Part shown: in pieces, positions 54,977-63,144 of the stretch
How positions within the stretch are numbered: the stretch's first letter is position 1
How the letters are laid out: the number at the start of each line of letters is the position of its first letter
From: Sphingomonas sp. TDK1
Lineage (GTDB): Bacteria; Pseudomonadota; Alphaproteobacteria; Sphingomonadales; Sphingomonadaceae
Direction: 5' to 3'
Assembly: GCF_001650735.1 (NCBI RefSeq)
Contig: NZ_LXVY01000027.1
Span: 186,001-250,000 of the forward strand
DNA length: 64,000 nucleotides
Notes under the pieces: generated by a model
Seen by the model: only the letters and a program-made list of their open reading frames with translations
Databases searched by the model: none
What the model was told of the DNA's origin: nothing
Program-made: the position numbers and the translations under genes

Positions 54977-56199
54977 GCCGCGGCCTCCTTGCGCCGATGG
55001 GCGGGAACATAGGGCGCCGCGTCCTCGATCTCGGCGAGCTGCGCCACGATATGCGCGGGCATGTCGTCGCCGACCATCTTCTGCAGGAACGGCGTATGGT
55101 CGAACACCAGGTCGCGGATCGGCCGCAGCGGTGCCGGCAGATGGTGGAACATGCGGCCGGTGTGATAGGCGCCCTGCGTCACCTGCGCGGTGTGCGGCTT
55201 GCGGCGGTCTTCATAGCGCTGGAGCGCGCCCTGCACCGCCGCCGTATCGGCCAAGTCCACCGCCGCCAGTTCCCGCGCCAGGAAATAGCCGTCCTCGATC
55301 GACATGCCCGCGCCGTACGCGGCATAGGGAGAGGTCGGATGCGCGGCATCGCCAACCAGCGTCACCCGCCCCTTCGACCATTGCGGCAGCGGCGGCCGAT
55401 CGCGGATTTCCCAGCGCTGCATATGCGCCAGCGGGGTCGCGGCGATCAGTTCCTGCACCTTGGCCGGGAAGCCCGCCGCACGCGCGCGGCAAAAGCCGAT
55501 CAGGTCGGCCGGCGGCGGCGCCTCGGGATCGCAGGCCTCCAGCACCCACCATTCATAGCCCGACTTTCCCTCGTGACGGATCGGTGTGTAGCTCACCTGG
55601 GTCGTGCGGTTGTGCGAAAGGACACCGATCCCGTCCGGTACCTCGTCCACGAACAGATAGCCGCCCACCAGGTGCAGCCGCTGGTGCCGGATCGGCTGAT
55701 CGCCCCAGAGCTGCGTGCGCACCATGGATCGCAGGCCGTCCGCGCCGATCACCACATCGGCGTCGGCGGCGGCGCCGTTGGCGAACTCGAGCCGGACGGC
55801 ATTGCCGGTGTCGCGCATTTCCCGCAGTTCGTGCCCCAGCTTCAGGACGCCGGGCGGGAGCGCCGCAAGCATCCGCTGATAGAGGCCCCAGCGCAGCAGG
55901 CCGATAAAGCCGCCGCCATAGTCACGCACCACCGCGTCCGGCAGGTGCACCACCGCGCGGTTCCTGCCCTTGGCATTGCGGAAGAAAACCTGGCACGGCG
56001 CGCCGAGATCGTCGGTATCGACGCCGATCAGCTTGAGGACCTTCTGGGGCGGCGGCCACAGGTTCAGGATGTTCCCCGCCGCCTTCACCTCGCCCGCGCG
56101 CTCGTAGAGCGTCACGTCGAACCCGACGCGGATCGCCGCCAGCGCGGCCGCCATGCCGCCCGGACCCGCGCCGATCACCGCGATACGACCTGCTACCAT
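54973..56199 (-). CDS. FAD-dependent monooxygenase, C-deglycosidase pair 2 operon
   Basis: 408 residues from ATG 56199 (GAGGAG upstream). PHBH-type motifs: IAVIGAGPGGMAAALAA, VIGADGLRSMVRTQL and LVGDAAHPTSPYAAYGAG. It is clearly different from the duplicated monooxygenases at 30 and 46 kb (longer, different C-terminus) and so probably has its own substrate. First gene of a three-gene operon with deglycosidase alpha 2 and beta 2. A 46-bp palindrome and a divergent TetR gene lie upstream. Likely job: hydroxylation of the aglycone, or of the glycoside before cleavage. Confidence 0.87.
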   Translation of the reverse strand: MVAGRIAVIGAGPGGMAAALAAIRVGFDVTLYERAGEVKAAGNILNLWPPPQKVLKLIGVDTDDLGAPCQVFFRNAKGRNRAVVHLPDAVVRDYGGGFIGLLRWGLYQRMLAALPPGVLKLGHELREMRDTGNAVRLEFANGAAADADVVIGADGLRSMVRTQLWGDQPIRHQRLHLVGGYLFVDEVPDGIGVLSHNRTTQVSYTPIRHEGKSGYEWWVLEACDPEAPPPADLIGFCRARAAGFPAKVQELIAATPLAHMQRWEIRDRPPLPQWSKGRVTLVGDAAHPTSPYAAYGAGMSIEDGYFLARELAAVDLADTAAVQGALQRYEDRRKPHTAQVTQGAYHTGRMFHHLPAPLRPIRDLVFDHTPFLQKMVGDDMPAHIVAQLAEIEDAAPYVPAHRRKEAAA

Positions 56200-56240
56200 C
56201 GGCCCTGCTCCTCATCCCATCGCGATCTGCCGCCGCGATC

Positions 56241-56286
56241 CAATCTGATTCGTGCTTAGATTGCGTTCTAAGCACCGATTAGATTG
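56241..56286. promoter_or_regulatory. TetR operator: 46-bp near-perfect palindrome
   Basis: Two 19-base arms (56241-56259 and 56268-56286) flank 8 bases. The inner 8 bases of each arm (GTGCTTAG and CTAAGCAC) are perfectly complementary, and 16 of 19 positions match overall. It sits between the start codons of the divergent monooxygenase and TetR genes (42 and 51 bp away), the classic place for a TetR-type site controlling both. Confidence 0.75.
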
Positions 56287-56336
56287 TTGGCAAGCGGCAT
56301 CCGTGCGGGTAAGCGAGGCCCGGAGGTTTCGAAGCC

Positions 56337-56975
56337 ATGTCTGCCGAGCCCGCCGAGCGGCGGCCCTATCATCGCGAGGATCTGCGCCGCGAGTTGCTCG
56401 AGGCGGCGCTGGCCCATGTGCGCGACCATGGTCATCATGGCCTGTCCGTCCGCACCCTGGCGCAGGCGGTCGGCGTCTCGCCCGGGGCGCCCTATCATCA
56501 TTTCAAGGACCGTCGCGAGTTGCTGCTGGCGATCGCCCTGCACGGCTATGAGGCGCTTGGCGCCGCAGCCGCGCAGGCTACGGCCTCCGCCTCGAGCGCG
56601 AGGGAGCGGCTGCTCGCGCTCTGCATCTCCTTCGTCGATTTCGCCCAGCTCAATCCGCGGCTTCTCGAACTGATGTACGAAAGCGAACTGACGAGCCCGA
56701 CGCCCAATCCGGCACTGCTGGAGCACCAGCATGCCGGTCGCGCGGCGCTGCAGACCCAGTTGGAATCGGCGCTCCCGGCGCTGAGCGAAGAAGCGCGCAC
56801 GCTGCGGCTGCTCTCCTTGTGGTCCACGGTCTACGGCTTCGCCTCGCTCCGCAACAAGCGTTTGATCGATCCGTTCGAGCCGGCGACGAGCAACCCCGAC
56901 GCGGTTGCGCGCGGCACGTTGAGCCTCGCCGTCGACGCGGCATTACGTCAGCCACCGGGTGCGGTTGCGCCTTGA
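56337..56975 (+). CDS. TetR-family transcriptional regulator
   Basis: 212 residues. The N-terminal helix-turn-helix is RRELLEAALAHVRDHGHHGLSVRTLAQAVGVSPGAPYHHFKDRRELLLAIA at about 17-67. A helical ligand-binding domain follows (FVDFAQLNPRLLELMY ... LLSLWSTVYGFASL), of the WHG-type C-terminal family. It faces the monooxygenase-deglycosidase operon across a strong palindrome and probably represses it until a pathway compound binds. This sets pair 2 apart from pair 1, which seems LysR-controlled. Confidence 0.9.
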   Translation: MSAEPAERRPYHREDLRRELLEAALAHVRDHGHHGLSVRTLAQAVGVSPGAPYHHFKDRRELLLAIALHGYEALGAAAAQATASASSARERLLALCISFVDFAQLNPRLLELMYESELTSPTPNPALLEHQHAGRAALQTQLESALPALSEEARTLRLLSLWSTVYGFASLRNKRLIDPFEPATSNPDAVARGTLSLAVDAALRQPPGAVAP

Positions 56976-57335
56976 TCTGCCCGGCTGCGGGGCCGTTGCC
57001 GTTCGACGCGCCCTTCTCCAACTGCCACTGGCCTTCGGCAATTCCCTGACCCGATAAGGTGCGGCTGTCTTCCACCGTCTGGAAGCGCGTCGCGCGTCTG
57101 ATCGAGCGCGTGACGATCTACCGGGAGCGGACTGATGGTCCGTAGACGGCAATGGTTGCGACGGTTGCGGGCGCTGATTGCGGTGACCAGATGCGCGGCA
57201 GAAACGCTGCCTCGCGGAAGAACGACAGACGGTACTCCAGCACGCCCGCAACAGGCCGCCCGATCGAATGGCGGCACCGAGGCCGCTGGTTCGCGAGCGA
57301 CGGCGAGCCCGATCCAGGCTCGCCGTCCGCTCATC
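56976..57335. other. Gene-free gap between tetR and autotransporter
   Basis: A convergent gap of about 360 bp. Short peptides with ordinary composition can be read on both strands (for example rightward near 57063-57145), but none has a start with a ribosome site or a recognisable family. They may be decayed gene ends. No clear terminator hairpin with T-run was seen. Confidence 0.45.
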
Positions 57336-60300
57336 TCACCAGCGAAGCGCCACGCCGGCGCGGCCGCCAAAGCCCTTGGCCTTTGCGCCGCTGACCGCCT
57401 CGACCTTGGCGAAAGCTGCCAGCCCGCGGCTGCTGCCGCCCTCGACGCCCGCCTCGATGCGCGCGCGACCGCGCTCGTTCTGGTCCTCGAAGCGCAGGCT
57501 GGTACCGCCCGACCCAAGCGTCGCACCGGGGCGCCCCGCCAAGTCGCCTTCCCAGGCCGCACCCAGGTACGGCTTGACCGACCAATCCCCCGATGCCGTC
57601 TCCACGCCCGCGCGCAGGCCAGCGCGGCCATAGGCTCCGTCCGTCTTGTCGAAGGCGGCGGACATGCCGCTCGTGGCGCCCTGCAGGGTATCGACATCAC
57701 CGTGCGACACCGCGATGCTCGCCGCAGGTTCGAAGAACAGCGCACCCGCCCGCACATGATAGCCGGCCTCCAGCTGGAAGCCATAGCTGGTGCCGTCCAC
57801 CTTCGGCGTCCCCGCCACACCGTTCAGCTGGTATTTGACCGAATAGCGATCGACCTTGCCCAGCGCATGGGCGAAAAAGCCGCCGGCCGCACGATACCGG
57901 AGGTAGACGCCGAGGTTGCCGCCGTTCAGCTTCAGCTGGTCGCCAGCCGCGGTCAGACGCCCCTGCTGGCTGAGATAGCCGGCGGTCACGCCGACGCTCC
58001 AGTCACCCTGGCCCCAATCGAGACCGAGCTGCCCACCGCCCCAGCTGTCGCGCACATCGAGGTTCGGCGTGAAGCGGGTCGGCGTGCCGAGCACGGTTTC
58101 GGTATAGACCGGCCGCGAACGGTTGGTTTCCTCCCCACCATATAGCTGCCCCCAAACCGCGATTCCCCGCTTCGGCGAAGCGGCACGCATCTGCTCGCTC
58201 CAGGCATCGCCCGAGCGGCGCCAGAAACGACGGGTTTCCGCACCGGTGCGCACGAGCGCAAAGGCCTGGGCCGTCGGCAGGCCGACCAGGTTGATGTTGC
58301 CCGCTGCGTCGGTGATCAACTGGTACTGGGCGAAGCCCTTGTTGATGCTGCCGCCGTCCAGCACGAACGCATTGGCGCTGGCCGAGGTCGCATTCACGAG
58401 CCGCACGCCCGTGAAGTTGAACTGCGACCCTGCGGTTCCACTCACGTCGCGGACGACCAGCGTGGTCGTGCCGGAAGCAGCACCGACCCGCAGCAGGTCG
58501 GCGCTCTGCGCCGGGGCGCCGTTCACCGCCATGCCGCCAAGATTGGCGTCGAGCACCACCCGCGAACCGGCCGCACCGACGAAGCTCGCGCCGCCCAGGT
58601 CGAGCACGTCGCCCACCTTGCCGTTGCCGAGGCTGATCGTGCCGCTGTTCTGGAGGCTGGTCAGCCCCGCGAACTGGGTGGTACCGGCAGCGACGTTGAT
58701 CGTGCCGCTGTTGGCAAGCACCGCATTGCCGCCGAAGCTTGGCGTGCCGGACACGTTCCAGGTTCCGGCATTGCTGAATGCAAGGCGGCTGCTGGTCACC
58801 GCGAGGCTGCCGTTGATCACGCCCCGATTGACGAGCGTTGCGGCACCGCCGGCCAGACGGACGGCCATGCCGCTGTCCCCGCCGACCGTACCCGACAGGG
58901 TGACCGTCTGGCCGCCGGCCGCGCGCGAGGACAGGCCGGCGGTCGCGCCCTGCAGCGTGGCCGTGGTGGCCGTCGCACCCAGGTTGATCGTCGCGGTGCC
59001 GCCGGTATCGACCGACAAGCCCACCCCCGCGCCCGAACGGGTCGTGCCGCCATCGGCCAGCGTGGTCGTGATGGTGCCGCTGGTCGACGTCAGGCGAATC
59101 GCGTCGGCGCTGGCGCTGCTGCTGTTCCCCGCCGCCACCGTGATCGCGCCGCTGCCGCTGCTCGCGCCGATCGCATAGCCCGCGCCCTGCTGGGCAACGA
59201 GCGTGCCGCTCTGCACCGCGATCGCACCGCCGGTGGTGGTGGCGCTGATCGCCTGTGCCCCCGCCCCGGCCACGGTCACCGACTGGGCGACGATCGTCTG
59301 TGCCCCATTGCCGCCGGTGAGCGCGATACCGTGCGCGGCGTTGCCGCTCGTCGTCACGGTCGCGCTGGTCACGGCGAGCGAGCCCGTGCCGGTCGCCGTG
59401 CCGGCGATGCCGATCGCGTTGGCGCCGGTGGTGGCGATGGTGCCGTTGTTGACGACGCTGCCAGCGCCATCCGCCACGGTGATGCGGATGCCGTCGGCGT
59501 TCGCGCCGGTCGTCGTGACGCCGTTGATCGCCACTGCCTGGGCGGAAGCGGCGCCGGTGGTTGACGCCCGGCCGATCGTCAGCGCGACCGTTCCCGTGCC
59601 GACCGCGCTGGCGACAACGCCTGCGCTGCCGTCGCCGCTGGTGGAAACGGCGTTGATCGCCGCCCGGACGTTCGCGCCGCCGCTCTGCGCCAGGGTGACG
59701 CCTGCTCCGCTGGCGCCGGTGAAGCTGACCGTGCCGAGCGTTGCCTGCACGTCGCCGGTCGCACCGGTACCCGCCAGCGACACACCCGCGCCGCCGGTCG
59801 CACCGGTAACCGCGACGGCGCCCGCCGTCAGCTGGATCGCGGCATTGCCGCCGAGCGCGATGCCGGTGGCCTGCTGACCGGTCGACGTGACGGTTACCGT
59901 GCCGGTGGTCACGGTCTGCGCACCGCTCTGGGCAAGGGTGACGATGCCCGCCGCGTTGCCCGCCGCGCGCACGTCGATCGCGCCCGCACCGTCCAGCGTC
60001 AGGCCGGTGCCGGTCCGCCCGACGACGCCAAAGGCATCGGCAGTCGTGCTGCGTACGGTCAACGCGGTCGGCAGATGAACGGTGGTGGCCGCCGTCGCGG
60101 TGTCGAAGTCGATGCCGTGCGCTTCGCCGCTGGTCGAGGTTACCGACAGCGCGCCCGCGGTCGATACGGTAGTGCCGCCCCGCGCCTGCACGCCGATGGC
60201 GACATCGCTTGCCGAGACCGTCGCGCCCTTGGCGAGCTGCAGGCTCGTCGCCGGGCCGCTGCTGGCGATGCCGGTCGCGGCGCCGGCACGGTTCGAAACG

Positions 60301-63068
60301 GTAAGGTCCGCTGCGGTGAGCGCCGCCGACTGGCCGCCTTGGAGCTGCACGCCCAGCGCGGTGCCGCCGCCGGCCGACACGCTGAACGCGCCGCCCAGCT
60401 GCACGGTCTGGCTGGTGCCGTCCGCAACCGCGAGGCCCGTCGCCCCGCCGGTACCGCCGGTGACGGTGACCGCCCCAAGCGTCGTGCGAACTGCATCCGA
60501 AGCGCCCGACTGGCCGAGGCCGAGAACGGTGCCGCCGGAGGCAGTCACGGCAAGCGTGCTGCCAAGCTCGACCGCCTGGGTGCTGCCGCCCGCGATCGAG
60601 AGGCCGGTCGCGCCGCCGGTGCCGCCGCCGACGGTGACGGCGCCGGTTGCCCCGGTGCTGACCGCTCCCGACGCGCCCGATTGGGCCAGGCCGACGACGG
60701 TCCCGTCATTGGCCTTCACGGAAACCGTGCTGCCAAGCTGAAGCGCCTGGGTGCTGCCGCCGCTCACCGACACGCCGGTCGCGCCGCCGGTGCCGCCCTG
60801 TACCGTCACCGCGCCGTTGACGATGGTCGAGACCGCGCCGCTGGCGCCGCTCTGGATCACACCGTTGGCGGCGGCGTCGGTTGCCGAGACCGCAAGGGTG
60901 CCGCCCAGCTGTACCGTCTGGGTCGAACCATTGGCGAGCGCGATTGCCGTTGCGCCGCCGGGACCGCCCGCCACCGCCACGTCGCCCGCCACGGTGGTCG
61001 ACAGCGCACCCGAACCGCCGGTCTGGCGGACGCCGAGCGCGTTGCCCGCACCCGTGACCTGGAGCCCCGCCGAGAAGGTCGCCGCCTGGCTGGTTCCGCC
61101 GGAAAGGCGCGCGCCGGTGGCATTGCCCGCGCTGCTGCTCACCACGAAATCCTGCGCCGCGGTCAGGCCGAGCGCACCCGTGCCGGTGAGGCTCGCGCCG
61201 GTCGCGGCGGTGCTGCCCTGCACGTCGATGCCGCGGGCGAGTGAAACCGTCTCCGCCGCCCCTGTACCGATCGCAATGCCGGTAGCGCTGCCCGCTCCGT
61301 TGCGCACGCTCAGCACGTCGCGCGCGGTGAGCTGGACGTCGCTCGCGGCGCCGCTGCTCGCGATGCCGCTTGCCGCGCCGCCATTGGCGCGAACCGTGAT
61401 CGCCGCCGCCGCGTCGACGGTCTGGGTGGTGCCGTCACCCAGCACCACGCCCGCCGCGCCACCGGCGGCGCCGTCGACCGCGAGCGCCGCCGCGCTGGTG
61501 AGGCGCACCGCGCCGCTGCTGCCGGTCAGCGTCGCGCCCGTGGCGCCGATGCCGGTCACGCCGGCCCCCTTGGCGAGCGACACGGTCTGGCTGGACCCGT
61601 TCCGGAGGGAGACGCCCGTGGCGCTGCCGGCGCTGTTGGCGACGGTGAGGCTATCGCCCAGCGTCACCGATTCCGCGCCGCTCGCGGCTGACACGTCCAC
61701 CCCCATCGCATTGCCGCCGGCGGCGTTCACGGTGATCGCGGCGCCGTTGCCGGTGGTGGCGTTGGCGGCCGTCACGATCGTCACGTCGGTGCCGTTCGCC
61801 ACGCGGATGCCGCTGGCGTCCGCGCCGGTGCTGGTCGCGGTCAGCGCGGCCCCGGTGAAATTGACCGACGCCGCACCGGTCCCGCCGGACAGCGTCACGC
61901 CCTGGGCGGCGCTGGTGGCGCCGACGGTGAGGTCGCCCTTGAAGGTCGTCCCCCCGATCACCGCGTCGGCGAAGCGCACGCTCTGGTCGGTCCCGCCGCT
62001 GATCGCCACGCCCTGGCCCATGCCGGCGGTGGCGGTCACCTGCTGCACGAAGCCGCTATTCTGCACGCTTACCGCGGCGGTGGCGTTGTTGACGAAGAAG
62101 CCGGCCGCGGTGCCGCCGCTCACGCTCATGCCGCCGGTCGCACCGGTGCGCTGGGCGACCAACGCGACGCTGCTGCCCTGCAGCACCGCCATGCCGGCGG
62201 CGGTGCCGCTGGTGCTGACGGTCAGGGTGCCGGTATGGGTGGCCGTCACCGCCCCGGGCGTGCCGCTCGCCGCGACCAGGAAGCCGGCGGCGCTGCCGCT
62301 CTGGCTGGTGACGCCGATTGCGCCGGTGTTGCTGATCGAAACGGCGCCGGTGCTGCCGGTGCTGCCCATGCCGACCAGGTTGGACGCGCCGCGCAGCGTC
62401 ACCGTGCCGGTATTGGCGAGCATCATCGTGCCGCCCGCGGCATGGGTTTCGCCCGCGATGCCATAGATGGTGCCGCTCCCGCCGGTCGCACTCGTCGCGG
62501 TGATCGCACCATTGTTGGTGGCGCTCGCCGATCCGCCGCGCGCAAGCAGGCCGGCGCTGTTGCCGCTGACGTTCGTCTGCGTGAGCGTGACGGTGCCGTC
62601 GCTCTGGTTGCGCACCGAGCCAAGCCCGTTGCCGCCGACGAGATCGGCGGTCGCCACCAACCCGTTCAGGCCGGCCGAGACGATGCCGCGATTGTCGACG
62701 CTCGCCAGACCGCTGCCGGTGCTGGTCGACGAGAGACCGGTGTTGCCCGCGGTGAAGCGCGACCCGGTGCGCGCGGTGATGAGCGCAGCCTGGTTCGGGG
62801 AACCGATCACGCTGACGGCGTTGCTGCCGCTCGTCGCGTTGACGATCAACGTTCCGTAAAGGTCCAGCCGAAGGCCGGCAGGCGTGGCGTAATTCGCCTG
62901 ATTATAGGTGATGCCGTTCGGGTAGCGGCCCGGATCGGAGACGCACGAGACGATGTTCGGGTCCGACGAGACGTCGGGATTGCCGCACTCGCCATCGGCA
63001 AACGCCGCGCCGGGGGTCGCGAGGATGAAAGCCAGCGCCGATGCGCCGACCAGGAGCGTCGTCTTCAC
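57336..63068 (-). CDS. Large autotransporter with Ala/Gly/Thr-rich repeat passenger
   Basis: 1910 residues from GTG 63068, which has GGGAGA 7 nt upstream and gives a good signal peptide (VKTTLLVGASALAFILATPGAAFA); the frame to 63365 is not real. After a short Cys-containing N-terminal segment (CGNPDVSSDPNIVSC) the passenger, about 1600 residues, is low-complexity, rich in Gly, Ala, Thr, Ser and Val, and made of degenerate beta-helix-like repeats. The last about 280 residues form the autotransporter barrel (IAVWGQLYGGEE ... GRAGVALRW), ending in an aromatic residue. Such proteins are surface adhesins or structural fibres. No protease triad is seen. A related barrel gene lies 76 bp upstream. 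Confidence 0.85.
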   Translation of the reverse strand: MKTTLLVGASALAFILATPGAAFADGECGNPDVSSDPNIVSCVSDPGRYPNGITYNQANYATPAGLRLDLYGTLIVNATSGSNAVSVIGSPNQAALITARTGSRFTAGNTGLSSTSTGSGLASVDNRGIVSAGLNGLVATADLVGGNGLGSVRNQSDGTVTLTQTNVSGNSAGLLARGGSASATNNGAITATSATGGSGTIYGIAGETHAAGGTMMLANTGTVTLRGASNLVGMGSTGSTGAVSISNTGAIGVTSQSGSAAGFLVAASGTPGAVTATHTGTLTVSTSGTAAGMAVLQGSSVALVAQRTGATGGMSVSGGTAAGFFVNNATAAVSVQNSGFVQQVTATAGMGQGVAISGGTDQSVRFADAVIGGTTFKGDLTVGATSAAQGVTLSGGTGAASVNFTGAALTATSTGADASGIRVANGTDVTIVTAANATTGNGAAITVNAAGGNAMGVDVSAASGAESVTLGDSLTVANSAGSATGVSLRNGSSQTVSLAKGAGVTGIGATGATLTGSSGAVRLTSAAALAVDGAAGGAAGVVLGDGTTQTVDAAAAITVRANGGAASGIASSGAASDVQLTARDVLSVRNGAGSATGIAIGTGAAETVSLARGIDVQGSTAATGASLTGTGALGLTAAQDFVVSSSAGNATGARLSGGTSQAATFSAGLQVTGAGNALGVRQTGGSGALSTTVAGDVAVAGGPGGATAIALANGSTQTVQLGGTLAVSATDAAANGVIQSGASGAVSTIVNGAVTVQGGTGGATGVSVSGGSTQALQLGSTVSVKANDGTVVGLAQSGASGAVSTGATGAVTVGGGTGGATGLSIAGGSTQAVELGSTLAVTASGGTVLGLGQSGASDAVRTTLGAVTVTGGTGGATGLAVADGTSQTVQLGGAFSVSAGGGTALGVQLQGGQSAALTAADLTVSNRAGAATGIASSGPATSLQLAKGATVSASDVAIGVQARGGTTVSTAGALSVTSTSGEAHGIDFDTATAATTVHLPTALTVRSTTADAFGVVGRTGTGLTLDGAGAIDVRAAGNAAGIVTLAQSGAQTVTTGTVTVTSTGQQATGIALGGNAAIQLTAGAVAVTGATGGAGVSLAGTGATGDVQATLGTVSFTGASGAGVTLAQSGGANVRAAINAVSTSGDGSAGVVASAVGTGTVALTIGRASTTGAASAQAVAINGVTTTGANADGIRITVADGAGSVVNNGTIATTGANAIGIAGTATGTGSLAVTSATVTTSGNAAHGIALTGGNGAQTIVAQSVTVAGAGAQAISATTTGGAIAVQSGTLVAQQGAGYAIGASSGSGAITVAAGNSSSASADAIRLTSTSGTITTTLADGGTTRSGAGVGLSVDTGGTATINLGATATTATLQGATAGLSSRAAGGQTVTLSGTVGGDSGMAVRLAGGAATLVNRGVINGSLAVTSSRLAFSNAGTWNVSGTPSFGGNAVLANSGTINVAAGTTQFAGLTSLQNSGTISLGNGKVGDVLDLGGASFVGAAGSRVVLDANLGGMAVNGAPAQSADLLRVGAASGTTTLVVRDVSGTAGSQFNFTGVRLVNATSASANAFVLDGGSINKGFAQYQLITDAAGNINLVGLPTAQAFALVRTGAETRRFWRRSGDAWSEQMRAASPKRGIAVWGQLYGGEETNRSRPVYTETVLGTPTRFTPNLDVRDSWGGGQLGLDWGQGDWSVGVTAGYLSQQGRLTAAGDQLKLNGGNLGVYLRYRAAGGFFAHALGKVDRYSVKYQLNGVAGTPKVDGTSYGFQLEAGYHVRAGALFFEPAASIAVSHGDVDTLQGATSGMSAAFDKTDGAYGRAGLRAGVETASGDWSVKPYLGAAWEGDLAGRPGATLGSGGTSLRFEDQNERGRARIEAGVEGGSSRGLAAFAKVEAVSGAKAKGFGGRAGVALRW
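60388..61072 (-). repeat. 171-bp (57-residue) tandem repeats in autotransporter passenger
   Basis: Equivalent positions recur at about 60388, 60559, 60730 and 60901, i.e. every 171 bp. Each unit encodes a 57-residue block with GGTGGATGxSxxxGSTQ, LGxTxxV and an xGLxQSGASxAV-type end. More diverged units continue over much of the passenger. Confidence 0.75.
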
Positions 63069-63144
63069 AATTATTCTCCCGTTCGCGCGCAACGGCGCGC
63101 TTCGTGATTGCAGGATGAGAGGAGGAGCTGGCGCCGGAGCCGCA

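Noticed and set aside
57063..57145. Rightward peptide (VWKRVARLIERVTIYRERT) after tetR
   Set aside because: It reads like the end of a helical protein, but no start, upstream frame or family could be identified.
60388..61072. CRISPR-like regular spacing
   Set aside because: The 171-bp periodicity keeps the reading frame, encodes 57-residue protein repeats and lacks short identical repeats with unique spacers.
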